NCBI GenBank assembly: GCA_934647195.1
Contig: CAKUFD010000005.1
Coordinates: forward strand, 107,773 to 171,772
Direction of reading: 5' to 3'
DNA length: 64,000 nt
Source: an uncultured Collinsella sp.
GTDB taxonomy: Bacteria > Actinomycetota > Coriobacteriia > Coriobacteriales > Coriobacteriaceae
Shown here: positions 19,209-27,493 of the stretch, piece after piece
How positions within the stretch are numbered: position 1 is the stretch's first letter
Layout of the letters: the number at the start of each line of letters is the position of its first letter
Translations under genes and position numbers: made by a program
Notes under the pieces: model-generated
The model's input: only the letters and a program-made list of their open reading frames with translations
Database searches by the model: none
Told to the model about the DNA's origin: nothing

Positions 19209-19910
19209 ATGCCGCAAACAGATTTTAAGTGCGACCCCCGATCTCTGCGTTCGCAGACGTCGCTTCGGGACGCACTTGTGCAACAGCTTGGGGCGGGCGA
19301 GGATTTGTCGCGCATCACGGTGGCGTCGCTTACCGATTGCGCGGGCCTGACGCGCCGCACGTTTTACAGCCACTACAAAGACATTCCCGATTTCATCCAA
19401 CAGGTCGAAGATGCCATTATGGATGAGATTCGCGTGCTCGTCCGCAATATCGGCGCGGCTACGTTGCCCGAGCTCTATCACAGCATCGACGAGCTGGAGC
19501 CGGCGCCCGGTGCGGTTGAGCTGCTCGAATACCTGGCGGGCAATCGCGACCTCATCGGATCGCTGCTGGGTCCTGGCGGTGACCCTGCCTTTATCAAGCG
19601 CTTAATCGACCTTGCGCGCGACGAGATTTCAGGCCGCATGCAGACGGGCATTTTCCCTGCGGTCTTGGGGTCGTTTTTCGATTATTACCTGAGCTATGTG
19701 GTTACCGCCGAGGTGGGCGTGGTTCAGCGCTGGTTCGAAAACGGCCTGCCCGAATCGCCCAAAACCATGGCGCGCATCATGACGGTGATCGCTTTTGTGC
19801 GTCCCGGCGACCTGTATGGCCAACCTATCGATATCAACGTGCCGGCATATGGCATGAAACTGTTGAATCTTCAGCTCGACGACACCGACGAGCGCAACGA
19901 GAGGGAGTAA
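19209..19910 (+). CDS. TetR/AcrR-family regulator of the dehydratase activase gene
   Basis: 233 residues. The helix-turn-helix region reads RITVASLTDCAGLTRRTFYS followed by HYKDIPDF, the TetR signature. The C-terminal domain (GAVELLEYLAGNRDLIGSLL) resembles regulators found next to acyl-CoA metabolism or hydroxyacyl genes. It ends three bases before the next gene, so both are one operon and it likely controls the activase. GGAGG at 19201-19205 precedes the ATG at 19209. Confidence 0.88.
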   Translation: MPQTDFKCDPRSLRSQTSLRDALVQQLGAGEDLSRITVASLTDCAGLTRRTFYSHYKDIPDFIQQVEDAIMDEIRVLVRNIGAATLPELYHSIDELEPAPGAVELLEYLAGNRDLIGSLLGPGGDPAFIKRLIDLARDEISGRMQTGIFPAVLGSFFDYYLSYVVTAEVGVVQRWFENGLPESPKTMARIMTVIAFVRPGDLYGQPIDINVPAYGMKLLNLQLDDTDERNERE

Positions 19911-19913
19911 CCG

Positions 19914-22900
19914 ATGAACGAAGTGAACGAGGAGACGAACGAGATCCGCCCCGGCGTGGTTCCCGAGGGCGCCATCTACAATGCCGAGGCCGCGACTGGC
20001 CAACTGCACCTGGGCATCGACGTGGGTTCCACCACCGTTAAACTCGCCGTGCTGAATGACGAGAACCAGATCGTTTACGCCAAGTACCAGCGTCACCACA
20101 CCGACGTGCGCGCCTGCGCGCGCGACCTGTTCGTGGGCGCCGCGGGCCTTTTGCCCGAGGCTCAGATGACCTGCGCCATCACAGGCTCGGGTGGTCTGCT
20201 GCTTTCCCAGTGGCTGGGCCTCGAGTTCGTGCAGGAGGTCATCGCCAGCAAGCGCGCTGTCGAGACACTCATTCCGGCAACCGACGTCGCCATCGAGCTG
20301 GGCGGCGAGGACGCCAAGATCATCTACTTCGATAACGGCATCGAGCAGCGTATGAACGGCACTTGCGCTGGCGGCACGGGCGCCTTTATCGACCAGATGG
20401 CAACCCTTCTGCATACGGATGCTGCGGGCCTGAACGAGCTCGCAAAGCAGGCAACGACCATCTATCCCATCGCCAGCCGCTGCGGTGTCTTTGCCAAGAC
20501 CGACGTTCAGCCTCTGCTCAATGAGGGCGCGGCCCCCGCAGACGTTGCCGCCTCCATCTTCCAGGCTGTGGTGACCCAGACCATCTCCGGCCTTGCGTGC
20601 GGCCGCCCCATCCGCGGCAACGTCGCCTTCCTGGGCGGCCCGCTGCAGTATCTCTCCGAGCTTCGCCATCGCTTCTACGTGACGCTCGAGCTGGACGAGG
20701 AGCATCGTATCGTTCCCAACAACGCCCACCTGTTTGTGGCATCGGGCGCCGCCATGGCTCACGAGTCCAACAAGCTCTCCACGTTCCCGCAGCTTATCGA
20801 GGCAATCGATGCCCTGGGCGACACGCAGGGCTCCGAGGTTGCGCGTCTGGAGCCGCTCTTCGCCACGCCCGAGGAGTATGACGAGTTCAAGACTCGCCAC
20901 GACAGGGAGGTAGTGCCCAAGGGCGACCTCGACAACTATCAGGGCCGCGTTTTCATCGGCATCGATGCCGGCTCCACCACCATGAAGGCAGCACTTGTGG
21001 GCGAGGACGGCCAGCTGCTGCATACCTGGTACGGCAACAACAACGGTGACATCCTGGGCACGGCCAAGATCATCATGGCCGATTTCTACGAGCACATTCC
21101 CGCGGGCTGCACCATCGGCCACGTGACCACTACCGGCTATGGCGAGGCGCTGCTCATCGAGGCCCTCAAGGCCGACTCCGGCGAGATCGAGACGGTCGCG
21201 CACCTGCGCGGTTCCAAGGCGTTCCTGCCCGGTGTGCAGTTCATCCTCGACATCGGCGGCCAGGACATGAAGTGCCTGCGCGTGCGCGATGGCGTGATTG
21301 AGCACATCATGCTCAACGAGGCGTGCTCTTCGGGCTGCGGCAGCTTTATCGAGAGCTTTGCCGTGTCGATGAACATGGACGTGCGCGCTTTCGCCGCCGC
21401 GGCGGTGGATGCCAAGAACCCCGTCGACCTGGGCAGCCGCTGCACCGTCTTTATGAACTCCCGCGTGAAGCAGGCGCAAAAAGAGGGTGCCACCGTGGGC
21501 GATATCGCGGCTGGCCTCTCGTACTCCGTGATCAAGAACGCCCTGTTCAAGGTCATCAAGCTGCGTGACTCCAAGGAGATCGGCACGAGCGTGATCGTCC
21601 AGGGCGGCACCTTTATGTCCGACGCCACCCTGCGCGCGTTTGAGAAGCTCACGGGTGTCAACGCGGTGCGCCCCGATATCGCCGGCTGCATGGGCGCCTA
21701 TGGTGCGGCCCTGCTCGCGCGCGACCGTGCGGGCGAGGACGGCGTCTCCACCATCCTCTCCGCCGAGGAGGTGGCTGCCCTCACCGTCACGCAAAAGCAC
21801 GCGCGCTGCGGCCGCTGCTCCAACAACTGCCAACTCACCATCAACGACTTTGGCGGTGGCCGCCGCTTTATCACCGGCAATCGCTGCGAGCGCGGCGCGG
21901 GCCACAAAAAGAAGAAGAGCGAGGCCCCGAACCTCTTCAAGCGCAAAAATGAGCTGCTGTTCAACCGTGAATGCCTAGCACCCGAGGACGCCCCGCGCGG
22001 TACCGTGGGCATCCCCCGTGCACTCAATATGTATGAGAACTACCCGTTCTGGCATCGCTTCTTTACCGAGCTCGGCTTCTCGGTCGTGCTGTCCGACCAG
22101 TCCAATAAAAAGACCTACGAAGCGGGCATCGAGTCCATGCCGTCCGAGAGCGTGTGCTACCCGGCCAAGCTCAGCCATGGTCACATCATGAACCTGCTGG
22201 ACAAGGACCCCGATTTCATCTGGATGCCCTGTGTGCGCTGGGAGCGCAAGGAGGACCCGACGGCGGGCAACTGCTACAACTGCCCGATCGTCATGAGCTA
22301 CCCCACCGCGCTCGGCCTCAATATCGACGAGCTCTCCGAGCAGCATGTCGAGTTCATGTATCCCTTCGTGCCGTATCACGATAAGGTCGAGCTCAAGCGC
22401 CGCCTGTACCAGCTCATCGCTGTCGACCGCGTGGCCGATGCCGAGGCCGGTTGCGGGCGCGTGACGGGTCCCAAGATCACGCGTTCCGAGATCGACGCCG
22501 CCGTGAACGCCGCCTATGAAGAGGACGCTCGCTTCCACGAGGCCATCCAGACCATGGGCGAGGAGACCGTCCATTGGATCGAGGAGCACGGCGGCCATGG
22601 CATCGTGCTCGCCGGCCGTCCCTACCATAACGATCCCGAGATTAATCACTCGCTGCCCGAGCTTATCAGTTCCTTTGGCTTTGCCGTGCTTACCGAGGAC
22701 TCGGTGGCGCACCTCATCAAGCCCGAGCGCCCCATCCGCGTGGTCGACCAGTGGATGTTCCACTCGCGCCTCTATGCGGCCGCGCGCTTTGTGACCATGC
22801 GCAACGACCTCGACCTCATCCAGCTCAACTCGTTTGGCTGCGGCCTTGATGCTCTTACCACCGATCAGGTGCAGGAGATCATGGAGGCGTCCGGCGAGAT

Positions 22901-24455
22901 CTACACCGTGCTCAAGATCGACGAGGTGTCGAACCTCGGTGCCGCGCGCATTCGCGTGCGCTCGCTCATGGCTGCCCTCAAGGATCAGGAGGCCGAGCGC
23001 CGCGCCGAGGCCGAGGCCGCAGGCGAGACCTACGAGGTGGGCGAGGCGAGTCCGGTCGAGCCCTCGAACGAGCAGCCCGTCTTTGCCACCCATAAGTACC
23101 GCATCGAGCCGCAGCGTGAGAGCAAGTCCACGGCCTGGGACAAGGTGCCCTTTACCGAGGAGATGCGCCGCGAGGGCTACACCATCCTGTGCCCGCAGAT
23201 GGCGCCCATTCACTTTGACCTGGTCAAAGAGGTGTTCCACGCCTACGGCTATAACCTGGAGCTTCTGCCTTCGACCGACCGCGGCGCCGTCGAGGCGGGC
23301 CTGCGCTATGTGAACAACGACATCTGCTATCCCTCGATCCTCGTGACGGGCCAAATCATGGAGGCTATCGAGAGCGGCAAGTACGACCTCACCAAGACCG
23401 CTGTGGTCATCAGCCAGACGGGCGGCGGCTGCCGTGCTACCAACTACATCGCGCTCATTCGTAAGGCCCTGCGCGATTCGGGCCATCCGGAGATTCCGGT
23501 CATCTCGCTTTCGGCTGTGAAGCTCGACGAGAAGAACCCTGGCTTCAAGTTGACGGTGCCCATGCTCAAGGCCGCTGTCTACTCCATCCTGTTTGGCGAC
23601 GTGATGATGCAGATGCTCTATCGCTGCCGTCCGTACGAGGCAACGCCCGGTGCCGCCAACGCGCTCTTTGACGAGTACATGGCGCGCGCCCGCACCCTGG
23701 CGCCCAAGTTCAATCGCCGCAACTTCACGCGCCTGGCGCGCGAGGCCATCAAGGCGTTCGACACCATGCCGCTTGAGGGCGAGGGATGCAAGCCGCGCGT
23801 GGGCGTGGTGGGTGAGATTCTCGTCAAGTTCCATCCCACGGCAAACAACCACGTGGTCGAGGTTATCGAAAACGAGGGCTGCGAGGCTGTGGTGCCGGGC
23901 CTGCTCGACTTCTTCCTGTACTCCATGAGCAACTCCAACCTGCAGAAGGACGAGCTGGGAAGCTCTGCGGTCACGCGTGCGGGCATGGATGCGCTCATTG
24001 GCATGGTGGATTGGATGCGCAAACCGGTCGAGGACCTGCTGGATAAGTCCGAGCGCTTTGAGGCTCCCGAGCCCATCAGCGCCATGGCCGCCAAGGCCTC
24101 GCAGGTGCTTTCGCTGTGCAACAACATGGGCGAGGGCTGGCTGCTCACGGCCGAGATGCTCGACCTCATCGACCACGGTGCGCCCAACATCATCTGCACG
24201 CAGCCGTTTGCGTGCCTGCCCAACCATGTGGTTGGCAAGGCTGTGATCAAGGAGCTGCGCCGTCAACATCCCGAGAGCAACATCGTGGCCGTGGACTACG
24301 ACCCGGGCGCCTCGGAGGTCAATCAGCTCAACCGCATCAAGCTGATGATCAGCGTGGCCAAGGAGAACATGCGCGCCGGCAAGGGCTTTGTAATGGAGCA
24401 TATCGCCCCGCTCGAGATGGACGCAGTGGACTCCAAGTTCCGCCCGCACCATTAA
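19914..24455 (+). CDS. Giant acyl-CoA dehydratase activase-related protein
   Basis: 1513 residues. Two ASKHA ATPase (BadF/BcrA/HgdC-type) domains lie in tandem: LGIDVGSTTVKLAVL (about 33-300) with Cys151 in NGTCAGGTGAF, and FIGIDAGSTTMKAALV (about 345-620) with Cys471/Cys475 in EACSSGCGSF. A DUF2229 part follows (GIPRALNMYENYPFWHRFF, about 700-920), then a charged linker and an HgdB-like segment rich in Cys. Known activators use an [4Fe-4S] cluster between subunits to deliver an electron to 2-hydroxyacyl-CoA dehydratases; this fused family is widespread in anaerobes but its partner is often unknown. No HgdA/HgdB pair is adjacent. Oxygen-sensitive and cytoplasmic by inference. Confidence 0.9.
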   Translation: MNEVNEETNEIRPGVVPEGAIYNAEAATGQLHLGIDVGSTTVKLAVLNDENQIVYAKYQRHHTDVRACARDLFVGAAGLLPEAQMTCAITGSGGLLLSQWLGLEFVQEVIASKRAVETLIPATDVAIELGGEDAKIIYFDNGIEQRMNGTCAGGTGAFIDQMATLLHTDAAGLNELAKQATTIYPIASRCGVFAKTDVQPLLNEGAAPADVAASIFQAVVTQTISGLACGRPIRGNVAFLGGPLQYLSELRHRFYVTLELDEEHRIVPNNAHLFVASGAAMAHESNKLSTFPQLIEAIDALGDTQGSEVARLEPLFATPEEYDEFKTRHDREVVPKGDLDNYQGRVFIGIDAGSTTMKAALVGEDGQLLHTWYGNNNGDILGTAKIIMADFYEHIPAGCTIGHVTTTGYGEALLIEALKADSGEIETVAHLRGSKAFLPGVQFILDIGGQDMKCLRVRDGVIEHIMLNEACSSGCGSFIESFAVSMNMDVRAFAAAAVDAKNPVDLGSRCTVFMNSRVKQAQKEGATVGDIAAGLSYSVIKNALFKVIKLRDSKEIGTSVIVQGGTFMSDATLRAFEKLTGVNAVRPDIAGCMGAYGAALLARDRAGEDGVSTILSAEEVAALTVTQKHARCGRCSNNCQLTINDFGGGRRFITGNRCERGAGHKKKKSEAPNLFKRKNELLFNRECLAPEDAPRGTVGIPRALNMYENYPFWHRFFTELGFSVVLSDQSNKKTYEAGIESMPSESVCYPAKLSHGHIMNLLDKDPDFIWMPCVRWERKEDPTAGNCYNCPIVMSYPTALGLNIDELSEQHVEFMYPFVPYHDKVELKRRLYQLIAVDRVADAEAGCGRVTGPKITRSEIDAAVNAAYEEDARFHEAIQTMGEETVHWIEEHGGHGIVLAGRPYHNDPEINHSLPELISSFGFAVLTEDSVAHLIKPERPIRVVDQWMFHSRLYAAARFVTMRNDLDLIQLNSFGCGLDALTTDQVQEIMEASGEIYTVLKIDEVSNLGAARIRVRSLMAALKDQEAERRAEAEAAGETYEVGEASPVEPSNEQPVFATHKYRIEPQRESKSTAWDKVPFTEEMRREGYTILCPQMAPIHFDLVKEVFHAYGYNLELLPSTDRGAVEAGLRYVNNDICYPSILVTGQIMEAIESGKYDLTKTAVVISQTGGGCRATNYIALIRKALRDSGHPEIPVISLSAVKLDEKNPGFKLTVPMLKAAVYSILFGDVMMQMLYRCRPYEATPGAANALFDEYMARARTLAPKFNRRNFTRLAREAIKAFDTMPLEGEGCKPRVGVVGEILVKFHPTANNHVVEVIENEGCEAVVPGLLDFFLYSMSNSNLQKDELGSSAVTRAGMDALIGMVDWMRKPVEDLLDKSERFEAPEPISAMAAKASQVLSLCNNMGEGWLLTAEMLDLIDHGAPNIICTQPFACLPNHVVGKAVIKELRRQHPESNIVAVDYDPGASEVNQLNRIKLMISVAKENMRAGKGFVMEHIAPLEMDAVDSKFRPHH

Positions 24456-24461
24456 CCAGAA

Positions 24462-24495
24462 TGTGACAAAAAGTCGACAGGTTTATTTTGTCACA
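24462..24495 (+). repeat. Dispersed ~34-bp palindromic repeat, copy 5
   Basis: TGTGACAAAA / TTTTGTCACA arms pair perfectly around AGTCGACAGGTTTA. Identical to copy 3 over nearly the whole length. Starts 7 bases after the activase stop codon. Confidence 0.85.
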
Positions 24496-24562
24496 TTCTG
24501 CCGTTTACCGGTCATTACCTGCCGTTTGTCACTCGGGATGCAATGGGCGAGTACCCGATTGA

Positions 24563-24596
24563 TGTGACAGCAAAACGACAGGTTTATTTCGACACA
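24563..24596 (+). repeat. Dispersed ~34-bp palindromic repeat, copy 6
   Basis: Diverged copy with TGTGACAGCAAAACGACAGG start and TTTATTTCGACACA end; same length and core as copy 5, 101 bases downstream of it. Confidence 0.75.
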
Positions 24597-24602
24597 TTGC
24601 CA

Positions 24603-24635
24603 GACCGTCGCGGAGTCGCCCGCGGCGGTCTTTTT
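24603..24635 (+). terminator. Intrinsic terminator after the activase gene
   Basis: GACCGTCGCGG pairs with CCGCGGCGGTC (one G-U wobble), followed by TTTTT. It ends the tetR-activase operon. Confidence 0.85.
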
Positions 24636-24772
24636 ACAGACGAAAGATAGCTTACAGATGTAGCCGTTTCCCGATGCCTCGATGCCGCTGACCGGCGGGC
24701 AGCGGCTGTGCCTCGACGCATCATTTTTAATGATGTCTATTGCAAGGATGACGAGAACAAAAGGAGACACCC

Positions 24773-25738
24773 ATGAGCTACAAGAACGTTTGCGTGGCCG
24801 GCGGCGGCGTACTGGGGAGCCAGATTGCGTTCCAGGCGGCGTATTGCGGCTTTGACGTCACCATTTGGCTGAGGAGCGAGGGCTCCATCGGCCGCACCCA
24901 ACCCAAGATCGACCATGTGCGCGAGGAATACATCGCAGCTATCGAGGGCATGGCGGACGGCACGGGCGGGTGGTGCCCGGGCATTGCCGATAGCGACAAG
25001 CCGTTCGATAAGCAGGCGGCACTCGATGCAGTGGAGCGTGCGTACGGCTCGCTCAAGCTTGAGCTCGACCTGGCGGCTGCTGTGTCAGATGCCGACCTGG
25101 TAATCGAGAGTATGGCCGAGGACACGCAGGCAAAGATCGAGTTCTACCAGAAGCTCGCGCCGGTGCTGCCGTCAAAGACAGTCGTGGTTACCAACTCGTC
25201 CACGCTGCTGCCCAGCACCTTTGCCAAGTACACGGGCCGTCCGGAAAAGTACCTGTCTCTCCACTTTGCCAACTCCATCTGGAAGAACAACATGACCGAG
25301 GTCATGGCGCAAATCCAGACCGACAAGCGCTACTTCGATGAGCTCGTTGAGTTCGCGACCCAGATTCGCATGCTCGCGCTCCCCGTCAACAAGGAGAAGA
25401 ACGGCTACCTGCTCAATTCCATGCTGGTGCCATGGCTGCTTTCCGGTCTTGACCTGTACGTCTCGGGCGTCTCGGACCCCAAGAGCATCGACCTTGCCTG
25501 GACGCGCGGTACCGGTGCGCCCAAGGGCCCGTTCCGCGTGTTCGACACCGTGGGCATCCAGACTGCCTACAACATCGTGATGCAGTACCAGAAGGTCCCG
25601 GGTCTTGTGAGCCCGCTGCTCAAGAAAATGATGATGCCGTACAACTTCAAAGCCATGGCAGCTGTCCTCAAGAAGATGCTCGACGAGGGCAAGCTCGGCG
25701 AGTCCTCGGGCGAGGGGTTCTTTAAGTACGAGGGCTAG
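24773..25738 (+). CDS. 3-hydroxyacyl-CoA dehydrogenase-type oxidoreductase
   Basis: 321 residues. An N-terminal NAD-binding Rossmann fold starts at VCVAGGGVLGSQIAFQAAYC, followed by DADLVIESMAEDTQAKIEFY and the catalytic-loop region YLSLHFANSIWKNNMTEVM; the C-terminal helical domain contains NKEKNGYLLNSMLVPWLL. This is the layout of 3-hydroxybutyryl-CoA dehydrogenase, but the usual H-F-x-N-P is H-F-A-N-S here, and the protein carries an insertion around residues 55-80. A role in a short hydroxyacyl-CoA conversion is likely, possibly linked to the activase upstream, but the substrate is uncertain. AAAGGAG precedes the ATG. Confidence 0.85.
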   Translation: MSYKNVCVAGGGVLGSQIAFQAAYCGFDVTIWLRSEGSIGRTQPKIDHVREEYIAAIEGMADGTGGWCPGIADSDKPFDKQAALDAVERAYGSLKLELDLAAAVSDADLVIESMAEDTQAKIEFYQKLAPVLPSKTVVVTNSSTLLPSTFAKYTGRPEKYLSLHFANSIWKNNMTEVMAQIQTDKRYFDELVEFATQIRMLALPVNKEKNGYLLNSMLVPWLLSGLDLYVSGVSDPKSIDLAWTRGTGAPKGPFRVFDTVGIQTAYNIVMQYQKVPGLVSPLLKKMMMPYNFKAMAAVLKKMLDEGKLGESSGEGFFKYEG

Positions 25739-25785
25739 AGCTTGAGGTCGGCGCCCACGCCGCATGTATGAAGCCCCTGTGAAAA

Positions 25786-25819
25786 TGTGACAAATTAAAC
25801 CTGTCTTGTTGGTGTCACA
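25786..25819 (-). repeat. Dispersed ~34-bp palindromic repeat, copy 7
   Basis: TGTGACAAATTAAACCTGTC followed by TTGTTGGTGTCACA: reverse-orientation family member with a variant right half. Lies between the convergent genes ending at 25738 and 25932. Confidence 0.75.
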
Positions 25820-25840
25820 TGGAGAGGTGGCTGGCGCACG

Positions 25841-25878
25841 GAAAAGGGCCGCTGCGAGGCTGTTACCTGCAGCGGCCC
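25841..25878 (-). terminator. Intrinsic terminator of asnS
   Basis: GGGCCGCTGC (25846-25855) and GCAGCGGCCC (25869-25878) pair perfectly over 10 bp. On the minus strand the stem is followed by TTTTC, so it fits the end of asnS; it may also stop the convergent plus-strand gene. Confidence 0.75.
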
Positions 25879-25883
25879 AGAAG

Positions 25884-25915
25884 GTGACAAAATAAACCTG
25901 TCTTGTTGGTGTCAC
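25884..25915 (-). repeat. Dispersed ~34-bp palindromic repeat, copy 8
   Basis: GTGACAAAATAAACCTGTC followed by TTGTTGGTGTCAC. Nearly identical to copy 7, with the terminator of asnS between them, so the region is a repeat-hairpin-repeat block. Confidence 0.75.
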
Positions 25916-25931
25916 ATTGGTTGAGTGAACC

Positions 25932-27335
25932 TTAGAAGTCGGCGTTGCCTACGGTGCGCGGGTGCGGCAGGACGTCGCGGATGTTGCCCACGCCGGTGAG
26001 ATACATCACCAGACGCTCGAAGCCCAGGCCGTAGCCAGCGTGCTTGCAGGAGCCATAGCGACGCAGGTCCAGATAGTACTTGTACTGCTCGGGGTTCATG
26101 CCCAGGTCCTTGATGCGGCCCTCGAGCAGGTCCAGGCGCTCTTCACGCTGGGAGCCGCCGATGATTTCGCCGATGCCGGGAACCAGGCAGTCTGCCGCGG
26201 CGACGGTCTTGCCGTCGTCATTCATGCGCATGTAGAACGCCTTGATCTCGGCGGGGTAGTCAGTCACGAAGGTCGGGCGGCGGAAGTGCTCCTCGGTGAG
26301 GAAGCGCTCATGCTCGGTTTGCAGGTCGATACCCCAGCTGACGGGGTAATCAAACTTGTGGCCGGCGGCAACAGCCTCCTCCAAGATCTTGACGGCATCG
26401 GTGTAGGTCACGCGGGCAAAGTCGGAGCTAGCCACATGCTTCAGGCGCTCGAGCAGGCCCTTGTCCACGAACTTGTTGAGCATATTGAGCTCGTCGGGGC
26501 AGGTATCCATCACCTTATTGAGCACGTACTTGAGCATGGCCTCGGCATTATCCATATAGTCGTTGAGGTCGGCGAACGCCATCTCGGGCTCGACCATCCA
26601 AAACTCGGCGGCGTGGCGCGTGGTGTTGGAGTTCTCGGCACGGAACGTGGGGCCAAAGGTGTACACGTCGCCAAACGCCATGGCGAAGTTCTCAGCATTG
26701 AGCTGACCGGAGACGGTGAGGCTTGCATGCTTGCCAAAGAAGTCCTGGCTCCAGTCGACCTCGCCCGCGTCCGTCAGGGGCGGATTTTGCGGATCGAGCG
26801 TGGTCACGCGGAACATCTCGCCAGCGCCCTCGCAGTCGCTCGTGGTGATGATGGGCGTGTTCACGTAGACAAAGCCCTGCTCCTGGAAGAAGCTGTGGAT
26901 AGCTGCCGCGGCGACGGAGCGGATGCGGAAAACGGCGCGGAAGAGGTTCGTGCGCGGGCGCAGATGTTGCTGCGTGCGCAGGAACTCGACGGTGGCGCGT
27001 TTCTTCTGCAGCGGATAACTGGGGTCGGAGACGCCCTCGACCACAATCTCGGTCGCGGTGAGCTCGAAGGGCTGTGGCGCGTCGGGCGTGAGTTTGATCT
27101 CGCCGGTGCAGATGAGGGCGGCCGAGACGTTTTGATGCGCGATCTCATCGTAGTTGGAAAGGGCATCGCGGTTCATGACAACCTGAAGGTCGGCAAAGCA
27201 GCTGCCGTCGTTCAGGGTTACGAAACCGAAGTTCTTCATGTCGCGGATGGACTTGACCCAACCGGCAACCGTGACGGTCTGGCCGCCAAAAGCCTTGGCG
27301 TCGGCGTGAAGCTGGGCGATCTTCGTGCGTTTCAT
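25932..27335 (-). CDS. asnS: Asparaginyl-tRNA synthetase
   Basis: 467 residues. Charges tRNA-Asn with asparagine. An N-terminal OB-fold anticodon-binding domain (about 15-105, starting [20 protein letters not shown]) is followed by the class II core with motif 2 [20 protein letters not shown] and motif 3 [13 protein letters not shown]. The E-P-E-M-A pattern after motif 2 separates it from aspartyl enzymes. The ATG at 27335 with AAAGGAGG just upstream is used; a longer in-frame start at 27398 lacks a ribosome site. Monocistronic with its own terminator. Confidence 0.97.
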   Translation of the reverse strand: MKRTKIAQLHADAKAFGGQTVTVAGWVKSIRDMKNFGFVTLNDGSCFADLQVVMNRDALSNYDEIAHQNVSAALICTGEIKLTPDAPQPFELTATEIVVEGVSDPSYPLQKKRATVEFLRTQQHLRPRTNLFRAVFRIRSVAAAAIHSFFQEQGFVYVNTPIITTSDCEGAGEMFRVTTLDPQNPPLTDAGEVDWSQDFFGKHASLTVSGQLNAENFAMAFGDVYTFGPTFRAENSNTTRHAAEFWMVEPEMAFADLNDYMDNAEAMLKYVLNKVMDTCPDELNMLNKFVDKGLLERLKHVASSDFARVTYTDAVKILEEAVAAGHKFDYPVSWGIDLQTEHERFLTEEHFRRPTFVTDYPAEIKAFYMRMNDDGKTVAAADCLVPGIGEIIGGSQREERLDLLEGRIKDLGMNPEQYKYYLDLRRYGSCKHAGYGLGFERLVMYLTGVGNIRDVLPHPRTVGNADF

Positions 27336-27408
27336 GCATCCTCCTTTAGGCGCAATAAGCAAGGCGAGGTACCCACATTGCGTATCGCGCAAAACCAATC
27401 AGCTCATC

Positions 27409-27417
27409 ATTCTAGCA
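27409..27417 (-). promoter_or_regulatory. Extended -10 promoter candidate of asnS
   Basis: On the minus strand TGCTAGAAT forms an extended -10 element about 75 bases before the asnS start. No good -35 is visible, as expected for extended -10 promoters. I saw no T-box. Confidence 0.4.
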
Positions 27418-27493
27418 GGGACGCCGCATGCCATTGGCCGGGTTTGGCACTTGGTGTCTGTTGCTGCGATTCCACCCGCAACGCCGCTTTGTC

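Larger units (their letters stand above)
24456..24772. other. Intergenic region with two palindromic repeats and a terminator
   Basis: 317 bases carrying two copies of the ~34-bp repeat, a strong terminator at 24603-24635, and a small palindrome CATCATT-TTT-AATGATG at 24719-24735 upstream of the next gene that could be an operator. No gene is seen. Confidence 0.7.

Noticed and set aside
21975-24452. 825-residue minus-strand open frame opposite the activase (and similar at 19629-21905)
   Set aside because: Composition is typical of antisense frames; no family motif and no ribosome site.
27336-27493. T-box or other riboswitch upstream of asnS
   Set aside because: No T-box core sequence or specifier-type structure was recognisable; only an extended -10 candidate.
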